Positions 11,006 to 23,177 of a stretch of DNA of 64,000 nucleotides are shown here, piece after piece (the stretch's first letter is position 1; each line of letters begins with the position of its first letter). Source of the DNA: Turnera subulata (Eukaryota; Streptophyta; Magnoliopsida; Malpighiales; Passifloraceae); assembly GCA_028386065.3 (NCBI GenBank), contig JAKUCV010004869.1, forward strand, positions 4,769 through 68,768, written 5' to 3'. Position numbers and translations under genes: made by a program. The notes beneath the pieces were generated by a model. That model was not told the origin of the DNA. It did not search any database and was given only the letters and a program-made list of their open reading frames with translations.

Positions 11006-11264
11006 ATAATTTCATCCAGCTTTATGTATGAGAACAATTCCTCTATGTGGATGTTCTCAAGTATTGATCCCTTCTGTAATAATAATATGTATGTTTTCTT
11101 TTAGCCTTGCCTTTTGTCATAATCTTCACAGTCATAATAGTTGGAATAATTTCTTCCATATCCTTGGCAACAGGCACTATACTGTCTCATTCACTTCAAG
11201 GAATGGAGCAGAATCAATTTAATGGGATCCACAACAAAACAATTTGTTTAATTGCTGTAAACAA

Positions 11265-11480
11265 GAAAATTTTATACTCTTCAGGAGTTTATGCTCTTCA
11301 GGAGCGTATGCATATGATCTTCTAGATCATAGTTACATTTGTATTCTTTATGTATGCAACAGTATTCACATACAGTGTTCTTCTCCCCCTTGAATGCTGT
11401 TACATTTTTGGGTAGGTGAAATATTTCTCTTCAGGAGCACATTAAGACCCATGCTCTTCTGGAGCGGGTTTAGAAATTTT
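11265..11480 (-). repeat. Second hairpin cluster, element 1
   Basis: Examples on the plus strand are ACTCTTCAGGAGT, GCTCTTCAGGAGC, GATCTTCTAGATC and GCTCTTCTGGAGC. The stems differ but the loop is again TTCAG or TTCTN. A further one, CGCATTTCTTCAGATGCG, lies near 11799. Confidence 0.8.
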
Positions 11481-11849
11481 CATATAAGTAATTTCCGTGT
11501 ATTAAGTACGGAATATATCATCGCATTGTCTACAAGACAAATGTCAGGGTCATTATTCGAGGAAACGAGAATGTAATGTGCATATAACAAGAAATAAACA
11601 GTAATAAGAATAAACATAAAGTAATACGAATAAACATAATGTAAATATAACAAAAATAATAAGGCTGAAAATTAAACATTAAAATTAAAGCAATTAACTT
11701 GCTCCTCCAGAGTGAGCAAGAATAATATCATAATTTCGTGGTCATTATTTCGACCAGACATGGTTTCATTGATATTACATTTTGTCCTGCAGGGACGCGC
11801 ATTTCTTCAGATGCGTACATTTGTATTTAAATTTCATGAGAATAACCAT

Positions 11850-11975
11850 CTTCTTTGCGTAAGTCATCGGTTCAAATCCGATAGGGGGCTTTTACTTTCA
11901 GCAAGAATTTTTCATGGGTAAGGACACAATTGCTGATATAATAACCACGATACGAAATGCTGACATGGGCGAACA
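11850..11975 (+). pseudogene. Plastid-derived fragment: trnT-GGU 3' half joined to rps8 start
   Basis: The stretch gtaagtcatcggttcaaatc, with its following cgatagggggct, matches the 3' half (T-arm and acceptor) of plastid tRNA-Thr(GGU). It is followed by ATGGGTAAGGACACAATTGC and on through GACATGG, the first 16 or so codons of plastid rps8 with one frame-breaking difference. In plastid genomes these two genes are not neighbours, so the join is a rearrangement. The match is from memory of plastid sequences. The segment lies inside the copia element and I found no counterpart in the sister copy. The next 180 bp (to about 12160) are also foreign-looking but unidentified. Confidence 0.65.
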
Positions 11976-12429
11976 TAGAACAAAAGGGAATGTGTGAACG
12001 GGCGAATAGCTAATGCAGATAATTGAATTTCGCCGGCGAGATGAGTCTGGGAAAGCCTGACGGGCACCAATGCATGAAGGGGTTAGATGCTTCTTTTCTT
12101 TGGTGCAGCTGGGCCATTTCTTAGCTTGATCAAGGGTTCCCATTAGCTTAGTGGTCATTCAATGTCCCACATCTGGTAGTCATATAAATATTTGCAGGAC
12201 CTTTGGCAGTAAGACTTCCGGTCTTTGCTGCATTTTTCTTTTACTGAGTCTTTATGACTCTTTCATTTAGTCTTCTAGACTATTATGCATTTCAGCATTT
12301 AATGCCCATATCAAATTTCTTCAGGAAATTTTGAGGGCCTCAAATCAAATAACATAATTAAATAAATAAACGCTGAATTAAAATAAATAAACAGGGGTTT
12401 TTTCTTAATTACCCCAATTAAAAAAATAA

Positions 12430-12912
12430 ATGACAGAAATTAAAATTGATGGGCCTTGTATGAACTCAAGCAAAACGTAAATGAAATTAAAGCGAGAAAT
12501 TAAATGCAATGGGCCTTTTAATAGCCCAATCGTAATTTAAATAAAAAAATATGCTTACTCGATAAATCTTTCAGCAGTGATATATAATATATCATATTAA
12601 TACATGGGCCTTTTACAATTAGCCCAATAAAAATTAAATAACTGCAAATTAAAGGCGATGGGCCTTATATGAGCCCATTTAAAATGTAAAGGAAAGCAGT
12701 AAAATAAATACAATAGCCTTCCGGGCTTGCCGGGAAAATTCCGAGGCGCTGAATTCCGGCCAAACACAAAATAAGTATAATTGCCTTCCGGGATTGCCGG
12801 GAAAAACCCGAGATGCAAATTACTGTTCACGTCGGATTCCGGCCTAAATTACTGTTCACGGTCATCGGATTCCGGCCAAAATTACTGTTCACGCCGAATT
12901 CCGGCCAAAAAT
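12430..12912 (-). repeat. GGGCC hairpins and a GGATTCCGGCC tandem repeat, element 1
   Basis: Between about 12450 and 12690, units such as TGGGCCTTTTAATAGCCCA repeat at roughly 60-bp spacing, each able to fold through GGGC and GCCC. At about 12820-12912 the phrase AAATTACTGTTCACG followed by GGATTCCGGCC occurs three times with small changes. No gene is present. Confidence 0.65.
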
Positions 12913-13049
12913 AATTAACACGCCGTGAACTCCATCATCAATATCAACAAACCATACACAATCCACAAACAACAATGAATCATAAACAACAATAACAACA
13001 ACAAATCAACTACCAAAAACAATCCATCCCAAAAAAAAAAAACTTACAC

Positions 13050-13460
13050 AGACCCGCCGGCGTCGGGAAAAGGAAGGGACAGCGACGGGCTGAACGGCGG
13101 TAGGCGTCAGTGAAGGCGCGGCATAGGGCGGCGAGGTCTTAGCAGCTCGTCGTCAGCGGTGGCTATTCGATGTGGGACGGCTGCAGACGGCAAAAAGAAG
13201 GTTGCAGACTCGACGGTTATTCTCGTGTCAACGGGTCCGGCCGTCGGGTCATCGGAAGTGGATGGAGCGTCCAACGGCGGCGACGGAAAACAACGGCAGG
13301 GTCGGAGTCGCGCCGGCACGGGGAACACGCCGGTGCTGGCGGTGACGTGCACGGCGGCGCGGAAGCCGTCGCCGGAGTCTAAAACGGCCGACCGGATTTT
13401 TTCTTTTTTTTCTCCGTTCACCCTTTTCTGGTCTGTTTTTCTTTTCTCCGGGTAGAGGCT
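13050..13460 (-). other. GC-rich leader of copia element 1 with peptide-like module
   Basis: On the minus strand, just after the primer-binding region, a GC-rich block carries an open frame (13421-13107) with AAVHVTASTG and FPSPPLDAP. It has no known domain. Similar peptides are encoded antisense in the solo LTRs: RAAVHVTATT in B and LPPPDAP in C. A 25-bp stretch at 13337-13361 is identical to 57163-57187. Confidence 0.5.
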
Positions 13461-13477
13461 AACTCGTGCTGATAACG

Positions 13478-13716
13478 TGTTATAAATAAAAGAGGAAGAA
13501 GGAGAAGTTTGAGGGGGAAAGGATTTTTCCGGTGAGTTCCAACGAGGTTCCGGTCACTCTCCGGTCACGGGTTTCATTACCCGGTTTCAGTTTTTCATTA
13601 ACCTCTCCATTTCTAATTTACACATATATATAATAAATGAGAATACTATATAGTATATATATTTGGTATGTATCACAATGACATATATATATGTATTTAT
13701 ACATTGTTTTATAACA
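13478..13716 (-). repeat. 5' LTR of copia element 1
   Basis: 239 bp, partner of 7231-7469. Followed by target duplication TAAGT (13717-13721). The adjoining interior, read on the minus strand, is CGTTATCAGCACGAG, the likely primer-binding region. Confidence 0.95.
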
Positions 13717-13721
13717 TAAGT

Positions 13722-14164
13722 TAATATATTTCAATTGAAGCCAAGACATTGTCTATGAAACGATTATGTGAATTGAATATGCAGCATGGCCCAATGTCTT
13801 CGGTTTAAAAAAAAAAAGAAAGTACGGCAGTTGTACATCGATGTGGGAGTATATTTTCTGGCCGACTTTTGAATATTCTAAGGCCCATTTATTTGAACCC
13901 AATTACATAAAGCCCAATGTTGAAACGGGTTAGTAGTCCCAACTCCAAACATGCATTGCCACATGGGCAAAAGGCTATACAAACCCCACCAGGAGGCCAC
14001 CTCAGCTCCTCTTAAGCCTTTCTGGATACCTGCCACAAAGTTCAACAGGAAAGAAGACCGATTAATTTCCCAGTAGAGACTAGAAGCACCAAAATATTCC
14101 CAGCAATGTACTTTACAAGTAATTCCAAGAACCACCACATCCAACACCAAATAATATTCATATC
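13722..14164. other. Downstream flank of DUF21-CBS gene copy 1
   Basis: Probably includes the 3' UTR of the minus-strand gene starting at 17260. A donor-like GGGTATGT near 14220 leaves room for an alternative last intron reaching into this stretch. The 112-codon frame at 13878-14216 has no family signature. Confidence 0.35.
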
Positions 14165-17100
14165 CTATATATATAAAGAAGAAAGGACTGCATTTGCCGT
14201 TATGATATTTGGACATACCCGATGGGCAGATGGTGAAGAGTAGTTAGTACACCCGCCAAGTAAACCAGGAGAACTTGGAGCAGATTTTGCAGGGGAAGCT
14301 GAAAAAGTTGGTCTAATGAATGGTGAGTGGTTGTACTGTGGAATGGGTGAATGCAGCAGTGTAGGAGTATGATTAAGAGAGGACAATGGACTCTGATGAC
14401 ATGAACAAAGTGGGGATGCCACAGGAGTTCCCCATTGAATGTGAGGCGATGCTAATCCTGGTGACCTCATTGGTGACCTTCTTGAAGGTAGCATATTGAT
14501 TTTTATTCTGTCAGAGAGAAGACAAAGAGTGTGTTTAGTTAGCATTTTATCAGGAATTAATGTAGGAACAAGTTTGAATGCACACATGAATTAAATGTGA
14601 AAGGCCATTACTTGTTATGCACATCAACATACTCATCCGTCTCATCCCATATTTCTTCCTACGAGAGTGAAAAATAGGAATTGCCAGTCAAATAAATATA
14701 TAGAGCAGCAAAACTTAAGGTCAACTTCTATTTATCATCACCTGAAGCAGTTCCTCCATAACATCCTCCAGTGTTATCACTCCAATAACCTCCTCTTCCG
14801 AGCTTGAAAGAAATTCCAATTCTTCATTTGAAACATTACCAGGTTGATATTCACGCTTCTGTACCTCTCGATGCAAATAATCTGCTGGAACCCTGACATT
14901 CTTTGGAGCTGGGCTTTGAATACCTGTCTCACTGGAATATATAGATGGGGACTTCAGCTGTTCACTTTTATGTAGTTGAATTTTAGATCCTGAAGATAAA
15001 AAGTGAACATAAGAACTACTATATATATTTAGTCTTTTGGAACAGCAAGAGAGGTGAGGTCTTGAGCCCAAAAAAGAAAAAAAAAAACAAACAAACTATT
15101 ATATATGTTCACATAGATTAGAGCAGTGTAGGAATCCAAGTAGTGATTGGACCTTTTCTTGCTTCTTCTTTTGGTTTCGTAATTGGAACATTGATATTTA
15201 TCTTCAGCACGTCAGGTTGGGCTCCTGCATGTTCAACCTTGTCCCTAACATCATCCTTGCTCTTAACAACAACAGCCATGTGGCTTTGACCCTTTTGGAA
15301 CTGGTTCAGTATATCATAAAGAGGCAAGCGATCATGTACCCTGCAGTGGGATTTTGAGATCGAGATAACTAGTTACTATATTGGCGATCAGAAGTTCACT
15401 GATTATATTGATCATCTATCAAGTTCCCAAAGTATGCATCAAGGTTCAGTGCATGACTATATTCCCAGCAAGAATGCAATTATAGAAGTTTTGGACACCA
15501 AATAGCAAAATGAAATAAGAAGAAAAACTTATACCTGGGAATTCTTCTGATGGTTAGATCCTTTATAGGGGTCTCATCTTCAGGACGAAACTTGATTAAA
15601 TTCTTCACCTGTGAATAAAGTATTTTTGTCTGGATTTCCGTAGAAGAAAGATAATGCAAAAATAACAGGCACCAAGAATAGTTCTGATGTTTACCATTGC
15701 AAAGATATCAACTCTTTAAAGTATTGAGCTTGTTGCTGCGCGTTTTTAACAGAAATGAACTAGAGATTTTAGTATGCTTACCAGTATCAGGCCGATGATG
15801 TTTGTCGGGTTTCCAGAGTAAATGGGCACACGGCTATGACCTTTGCTTATTATCAGACCCATTGTTTTCCTGACAGAAAAGAAAAAAAAAAACAAACAAG
15901 AAATTCTGGGTTATGTAGGAGGTAAATTAAGACCAAAGCTTTCTACATATATATACACTGCAAAAGGACATACTCATCAAGTTTGGAATTTATATCAAGC
16001 GAAAATATGTTCGATATTGGTGTCATGGCATCTTTAGCAGTCTTCTGAATCATATCCAAAGCGCCAGTAATGATAGTGGTTTCATCATGCGTCAGCTCTC
16101 CCCCTTTTCCTGCCTAACAAGTAATTAACTCAGGTATATCAATCTTTCTACTTCAGAAATTCTCATGAAGGTAAGAGCCATTCATTGTAGTTGATTGTGA
16201 CAAGTGCAATTTTTTCTTTTGAGTTTCACAGACCTCGTTTCCATGCAGGTCCACCAAAGTCTTCAGCTCTGCTCGCCGTAATAGAGCAGAATGCTTTTTC
16301 CCAAGGATCCAATCCAATAACTGTACCATATAGACATAAAAAAAAAGTAGGCATACGTTGATGATAAATTAAACGTCTTGACTTCCGGAATTAGCAATAG
16401 ACCTCCTGCATGAAGCAGAACAGGCCACCTTTTCTTTTAGCATATATTTTTTTTATGCAACTCACCTTGCTGATTGGATATGCTATAGGGAAGAAGACTA
16501 TAACAATCAGTCGAACTACAACAGACAATTTTGCTCCCACGCTAAGTCCATATCTAGAACAAACAGCTTGAGGGATAATCTGCAATAATTTAGACGTGCC
16601 TTCTTAATTTATTAGAAAATCTTGGAATATTAGAAGAACAAACTTCTTGTAGTTAGCTTGCGAACTAGGCAAGACTTACCTCCCCAAATGCAAGTATGAG
16701 GGTCACTGATATAAGTATTGCACCCCAAGCTGGAAGAATCGCATCAAGGAAGATAGGCAGGGCCTTTTTTCCAACATATAGTCATGAATTAACTATCTAT
16801 CTGTAGTTCAAATTTTGAAGGAACTAACTAAGAAACAATTTTTCTTTTTTTTTAATGGTAAACTAAGAAACAAAATACCTCCATTGCCATTGCATTTCCT
16901 ATTAGGAGGGTGCATAGGAGTAAATGCTGATTTTTAACGATGGGCAGAATCTTCTCTGCCATTTGGAAGATATATATAAGAATAGCACAAATGTTAATGA
17001 GCTGGAAATCATCAGGGGTAAGTTCAAGCACCGAAAACAAAAAAGTAACTGAGCTGAGTTTTAGACTAATTAAGCCAACCTGCATTCTTGCGGTCTTGAG

Positions 17101-17260
17101 GCTGACCAGCCTTTATGAGGACTTCAAGATCGACTAAACTGAGAGACATTAGTCCTAATGTTAGACCAGACATGAGGCCAGCAAAGGACACCAGAGCCAC
17201 ACATATGACTAAATAGGTCCAAAACATGGGCTCACAACATGGCACATCATTCGCTGCCAT
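14165..17260 (-). CDS. DUF21 (CNNM)-CBS domain membrane protein, copy 1
   Basis: Assembled from 12 exons: 17260-17080, 16955-16879, 16763-16680, 16579-16466, 16320-16234, 16113-15974, 15869-15782, 15608-15535, 15340-15153, 14989-14742, 14658-14612, 14507-14165. All junctions are GT-AG and the sum is 1671 bp, giving 556 residues. Residues 1-190 form the CNNM/DUF21 membrane domain ([34 protein letters not shown]). A CBS pair follows: DAMTPIS at about 200 to SRVPIYSG, and SHMAVVV near 305 rejoined after a variable insert by [19 protein letters not shown] at about 409-427. The tail is Ser/Pro-rich. Plant relatives (the At1g47330 type) belong with bacterial CorC and animal CNNM Mg2+ transporters. 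S31, N81 and E114 fit the predicted metal site. The frame is intact and probably functional. The 3' exon is the least certain. Confidence 0.9.
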
Positions 17261-19701
17261 ATGTGGAGGATCAGGATCAGCTGATCTCTGGTTCCAGGAA
17301 GCAGTACTTTATGAGAGGCTTAACTGAGGGGTTTTAGATTCGCTAGCAGCGCAGGTGGAGTTAACTGATGGGTAGGAAATGTATATACAGGTAGTATATA
17401 TATCTGGAAAAATGAGTTAGTTCAAATTAAATGGATGAGATGTACAGGGAGGGAAAAAGACACCATTCTAGCGTCATTGTTCTAAAAGGCAATAATAATG
17501 AAGTATACTAATCCCAAATTAATATGATACCCTTTGATGTATCTGAAAGATGACGATACTCTTTGCATCTGGCTCTTGAAAAAAGCAAAGCATTTTTCCG
17601 AGGTTATTACCAAATACTATTTGAAATTGGGTAGAAATAGAGGCACATTTTAGGAGGCACTTGGGCTCTCTTATTGGATATTGCTGCTCCAACTGCTGCA
17701 ATGATACAATAGGTATGAGCTTAATCTCATCACGTGATCGAAGCTACGATGTAAGAACAGATATCCCACATAAATACTTTTCAAGGTTTGAAGCTTAATG
17801 CAGCAATAACCCTGAGTTCTATTCCTGTCACCAACCTTAACTCTTCTCACCAGCTAATTAATTAAAGCGCTGTGCATCAAAATGGAGGGATGCTTTATGC
17901 TATACGTTCTTTTATCTCATTTCATTTTAACAGGTCTCTTCCATATCTTACTTGTGTTTCAAGTTATAAAGTTATTGAATTTGCTCACTGAGATTTTGTA
18001 GTACTCTCCCTCCGGTTCTGTTATCTAAATGTGTCATAAACTCGACCCCGAAAAGAATGTTTTGAAAGAGTTGCAATCTTAGATAAAAAATTCGAGAATT
18101 TCAAATACCCTGATCCCGTTCAATTAAGTCTTGCTTTCAGCATTGAACATTAACAAAAATACGAGAGAGCTTAATGGGGTGGGATGGGCAAAGCACAGGG
18201 AAACAAGAAAACCTCTTTGATATATAGGATAGTTTTTTCAATATTGAATTTCACAATCTCAAATGCTGCAGTGTGATGACAAAGATGCGCATGGTTGTGA
18301 ATAAGAAATTTGGCATATTTCCACTTATGATTAAATGATAAAGACCTGAAAATTGAACCCAAGGCTAATATTGATAAAGTGCTGCTCAGTTGAGCCTGAC
18401 CTAGCTAGCCACTAGTGCTAAAGATAAAAACCTAACTAATTGTCGGTTAACCAAAAATAAAAAAGTAGAAAAAACAGTAGTTGAAAAGGGAACAGAGGAA
18501 GTTTCGAGGAAGTTTCCCTCAAGGAGGATTTACGAGCATATAAAACGGGAGCAGTTGAAAAGCACACACTATCCCCCACCTGAATTTTTTTTTTAATAAA
18601 CAAACTCCATCCGGATTTTGCAACCCATTAAGTACTGAAAATCAGCAGATCACCCGTGTATGGTTAGACATTATGAAAAAAAAAAAAACTGCTTGCATAT
18701 ATATATTTTTAATATTTTAGTTTATGTTTTCAGGATATGAATTAGACTCACTAAATAATGTCAGGACGCACCAAATTCCTGATCGAGTAGTCATTTGGCA
18801 GTGCTATTGGAGGACAAGCTAATCGACAATTAACTGTTTTACTGTAACTAAGAAAAGTACGTACCTTTTCATGTCATTAAATAAAACCCTCTCTTGGTGG
18901 AAAACTGGAAATAGCTAGCTTTGGCCACGGCCAATTGATTTATTCAATATAATCCTACATCTCCTTGTTTTAAACTTATTTACTAACGACAAACAATTCA
19001 TTGCATGCGGGGTCGTAATCAAACGCGGGAAAGATTACTAGCGGTGAGACAGGAAACGAACTTGATTATTTTCGTAACATTTGTTGGTATCTGGACAATT
19101 TAAAGATAGATTTGAGTATCTATTAAGTTAAAATCTTGCCGAAATGTAATCTATTAAGTTTAAATCTTGTTTTTACTGGAACGACATCCACTTCACGACA
19201 CCATTGCAACATCAAACAAATTTTATTAAGTTAAATTATGCAGGAAGATGCTGGCTCATGGTAAGTATATATGCTTTGAAGTTGAAAGAATAGCGAATGC
19301 CTGGCAGGAGAGAACTTTCTCGGGAAGGTATTAGCCAGGCAGCGAATGTCGCAGAATGAACTTTCTTTGGGAAGGTAATAGCCGGCAGGAACCAGAACTT
19401 AACAAAAAAATGCATTCCTCATTCATAAGTGGACGACATTTTAGACAACGTCACAACAATTGGAAACTTGCTGGAGATTCCATCTTTATATTCTCTTTTA
19501 CTTTCTTGATTGCACTCTTACATTGGTATGGCATTGGCATTGAGAGGAAAAATACCCCAAAGGAAAATGATCTAGAAACAGGTTGTTGAAAATGGTGTAC
19601 AGGATGAGTGACCTGTATGAAAGAATATTTTTTTACACTACAAACAAAGATTCAGTTACGATAGTGCCTGAAGAAAAGCAAGTGGAGATGGAGCTGCCCG
19701 A
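17261..19701. other. Intergenic between the tandem DUF21-CBS genes
   Basis: This should hold the promoter and 5' UTR of copy 1 and the 3' UTR of copy 2. A two-unit imperfect direct repeat lies at about 19293-19400 (GCGAATG, then GAACTTTCT, then GGGAAGGTA, then AGCC, seen twice). The phrase tactctccctccggttctgt near 18001 resembles one end of a Stowaway MITE, but no matching inverted end was found. No further gene is seen. Confidence 0.4.
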
Positions 19702-22700
19702 TTAAAAACGGGGAACAGAAATGTCTGTAGGAGTTCTTGACATTGATCTTCTTGAATGTGCTAGGTTGATTCTGATTCTGAAAGACGAAACAAAGACACA
19801 TAAATTCCTAAGATAGCCAAAAGCCAAACCTGGTAAATGCATACAGATAACAAGCTGCAATTACTCACTTGTTATGGAGGTCGACGTATCCATCAGTTTC
19901 ATCCAGTATGTCTTCCTGAAATATTCAGTAAGGGATCAGGGTTATCGGGTCTTGACAATGATAAAGAAAAATTACAAAGCAAAAAGCTTAGACGTTGGAG
20001 GTTGAGATTAAAGAATTTGTGTAATATTCCTGATAAAAAGTAAAGCATTGATTTACAAGGAAGCGCATGTCTCATGGATAATACAGCAGCGAGATTAATT
20101 GAATTGATAGGAAGTAATGGCTATAGTTCATAAGCACGTGGAAGGAAGTTGCCTATCTACAAACCTATGAAGGTTTTGGAAGTATATTCGAACATTTGTA
20201 CAACCTCTGTTGGTGATCAAGGATGGTAAAGTTAACTTGATTATGCTCGGATAAAAAACTGTTGGAAATTTTTAGTAATAGAGAACAAAAGGTTTCAAGT
20301 CAAAAAATATCATGGTTGATATACTTCTCTTCTCACAATCAGTAGTGCGTCTATTATTTCTTTTTCTTGGTTACATACCAAGCCCCTGTTGTGATTGAAA
20401 TGAGGACAACTGCTGCGCAGATATCCTGTTATTGACACTAACAATACAAAAGGAGAAAAAGGCAAAACCAACCTGGAGCAGTTCCTCCATAACATCTTCC
20501 ATTGTTATAATACCAATAACCTCCTCATCCAAACTAGTCCCCGGAATTTCAAAATCTTCTACTGCTATGTTTGCATCATTTCCTTCCCAGTTTTTACCAT
20601 GAGGACGCAAGTCTTTCTGTTGTGCCATTACACTTTTAAATGCTGGAATTTGGCGTTCCATGTGACTAGCGTACAAAGGGGAAGTATTTGTTGAGATATT
20701 AAGCTGCTCCTTCTGATCTAATGGAAGGCGAATTCCTGTAAAAGTTCGGAGCCAAGGGCCAAGGCTCTAGATATGACTGTTCATTTTGAAATTTAGGGGA
20801 CTAAAAGGATTGAAAAGATTGAAAGGGAGAAAATTTGAACAATATTTAGGCCTCTTACCTCTGCTCTCTTCTTGTGCTGATTTCGAATCTAAATTGGTGG
20901 CAGCAGATTCCTCCACTGCAGTCTCTACATCAATTTTTACATCCTTCTTAGTACTCTTCACGACAAGAGCCATGTGGCTGTGACCCTTCTGGAATTCCTT
21001 TAGTATACCATACAACGGGCAATCTTCATGGATCCTGTTATTTGGAATGATATAATTAGCTAAATAAACTGAATGTGTCCCTGGTGAAGGGCATTGTCAA
21101 TCAAATAAGAAAGGATAACCCATCAGCTGAGCTGTGCAAACAAGTCAGGACTGAGGTTTACTGGAATTGAGTTTATCAAGAGCTTTAAAATGTGTTTAAA
21201 GGAATTATTTACCTGGGAATTTTCCGGATCGTCATATATTTGATTGGGGTTTCATCTTCTGGACGGCAGAATATTAAATTCTTAACCTGAATTTAGAAAT
21301 GAAAAAAAATAAATTGAGAAGTTTGCTTCATGAACCAGATTACTGGAGAATAGATGCATGAGTGCTGCTAAAAACTTCCATCTTTTTAGCAAAGATTCAG
21401 TCATAACAACAAGCCACATAGAACCTTAACCAAAAACATAAATTTTTACGAGTTAATGCACATTTATATCAAACTAAATCAATTAGTATTCTTCAATTGC
21501 TTACCAAAAGGACGCCAATGACATTCTTCTGGCTTCCAGAGTAAATAGGCACCCTACTGTGACCCATGCTCCTTATTAAGCCCATAGTATGCCTGATGAT
21601 AAAGACTAATTAAACTTTTCCATATATTAAGGAAACAACGAGGGGTGAAAAAAATTCCACGCAATCATAAACTGAAAGGCATACATGTCGAGCTTGGAAT
21701 CTATATCAAGACTAAAGCTTTCAGATAACGGGGTCATTGCATCTTTAGCAGTCTTCAGTGTTAAATCCAAAGCACCAGAAATGATTGTAGTTTCATAACT
21801 TGACAACTCTCCTCCTTTCCCTGCCTAACAATCAACAATTCGTATCAATTTGAAACTGTTGTAACTGCAGGACATGAATCGTAATCACAACCATCCCAAA
21901 GCTTACCTCATTTGAATGGAAACCCACCAATGTCTTCAGCTCTGCTCGTCTTAAAAGCGCAGAATGCCCCTTCCCAAGCATCCAGTCGAGCAGCTTACAG
22001 AAACAAGAAGAATATAAGTTTTCATTGGGGAGCTAAATTTGAGGGTCATGATAAAAGATGGGCCAAGTTCAAAAGAAATATGGATTCCTATATGTATGCT
22101 CATGATATATCGTTGGTGAAATTGTCAAAATCAATAAGGTATGTGTCCTTTTCAATATTCCATGCCTAAAAATTCAGGTGCTTTCGTGGTTCATAGCCCT
22201 GGATAATTAATGAAGAAGGCTTATCAATACTAGAAACAAAAAAATCTTAAGAAGAGAACCTGCCCAACAATATTATTCATCCACTGACCAGCTGTTTTCT
22301 ACTGCTAGCTTTGGGTCGGTGCAAAAATGATAATCTCATGTTTCGGATCCAAAGAGAAACAGAAGTGTTCACATCATGAAACTTTTATTCCATGAAAATG
22401 AGATCAACTTGCTTGAAGTAAGACCGGACAGGAAAACTACCTTGCTAGTAGGGTACGCCACAGGATACAAGATTAGCAGCAGAAATCGAACCAAACCGGA
22501 TAGTTTTGCACCAAGACTTAATCCATGTCGCGAGCACACGGCTTGAGGAAGTATCTAGGGAGGGATTAATGATGAGAGTGTAACACCAGCCATACATCTC
22601 ATATCTAGCCTATAGGAATCTAATATACACTTCAAAAAGAAAGATTACCTCAGCAAAAGCAAGCACAAGGGTGACTGATGCAACAATGGCCATCCACTCT

Positions 22701-23177
22701 GGGAGAATGGAATCCAGGAAAATAGGCAGTGCCTTAAATAGCAGAAGTTAATATATATTCACAACAAATCTGTTCAAGAACAAAACCTTTTATAATAAGA
22801 ATTACCTATGAGCATACCTCCATTGCAATTGTTTTGACAATGAGAAGGGTGCACAAAAGTAAATGCTCATTTTGAACAAGCGGCAGAATCTTGGCTGTAG
22901 TTTAATTAGCAGGGGATCAGTATGTTCTTTACAAAAGAATTTTTAGAATAAGTGACTGCACAATGTGGTAACAACTGGCTATATATTAACTCTGACCTGC
23001 ATTCTTACGATCATGGGGCAGGCCAGAGTTAATGAGGACCTCAAGATCAACTTGGCTGAAGGACAGTAGGCCTAGAGCTAGGCCTGATGAGATACCAGCA
23101 ACTGACACGAGGGAAAAGCATATGCCCAGGTATGCCCAATATACAGGTTTGCAGCAAGGGACATCATTGTCTCTCAT
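19702..23177 (-). CDS. DUF21 (CNNM)-CBS domain membrane protein, copy 2 (divergent)
   Basis: Exons: 23177-22997, 22894-22818, 22732-22649, 22554-22441, 21993-21907, 21824-21685, 21592-21505, 21286-21213, 21034-20859, 20735-20473, 19915-19869, 19777-19702. The sum is 1407 bp, giving 468 residues. Exons 1-8 and 11 have exactly the lengths of copy 1 and every phase agrees, so the two are tandem duplicates. No internal stop is seen. Differences fall at conserved sites: LLIGNAM becomes LLIVKTI (V80, K81; codons at 22833-22838), AFGEIIPQ becomes AFAEILPQ, and GLMSGLTLG becomes GISSGLALG. The expected Mg2+-contacting Asn is therefore a Lys. The CBS pair is retained ([33 protein letters not shown]). 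The last exon is only 76 bp, removing the Ser/Pro-rich tail of copy 1. It may be a non-transporting or regulatory paralogue. Confidence 0.87.

Larger units (their letters stand above)
7231..13716 (-). mobile_element. Non-autonomous copia-type LTR retrotransposon 1
   Basis: Two 239-bp direct repeats (7231-7469 and 13478-13716), starting TGTTATAAAT and ending TTTATAACA, flank a 6-kb interior. The whole is bracketed by TAAGT (7226-7230 and 13717-13721). It reads on the minus strand: next to the right LTR lies CGTTATCAGCACGAG as primer-binding region, and next to the left LTR the purine run AAGGAGGAG. The 3' half holds decayed copia GAG-pre-integrase and reverse transcriptase remains. Where gag is expected there are a GC-rich leader, hairpin arrays, a plastid-derived fragment and an antisense ORF. 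A sister copy lies at 35766-41953. RT motifs resemble the Retrofit/Ale lineage, from memory. It cannot move on its own. Confidence 0.9.

Noticed and set aside
11850..11890. Functional tRNA-Thr gene
   Set aside because: Only the 3' half is present; the D-arm and anticodon arm are missing.
13878..14216. 112-codon frame as C-terminal exon of DUF21 copy 1
   Set aside because: It overlaps the last exon in another frame and has no family similarity; a donor-like site nearby leaves a small chance of alternative splicing.
18001..18130. Stowaway MITE
   Set aside because: One CTCCCTCCG-like end is present but no matching inverted end or TA duplication was found.
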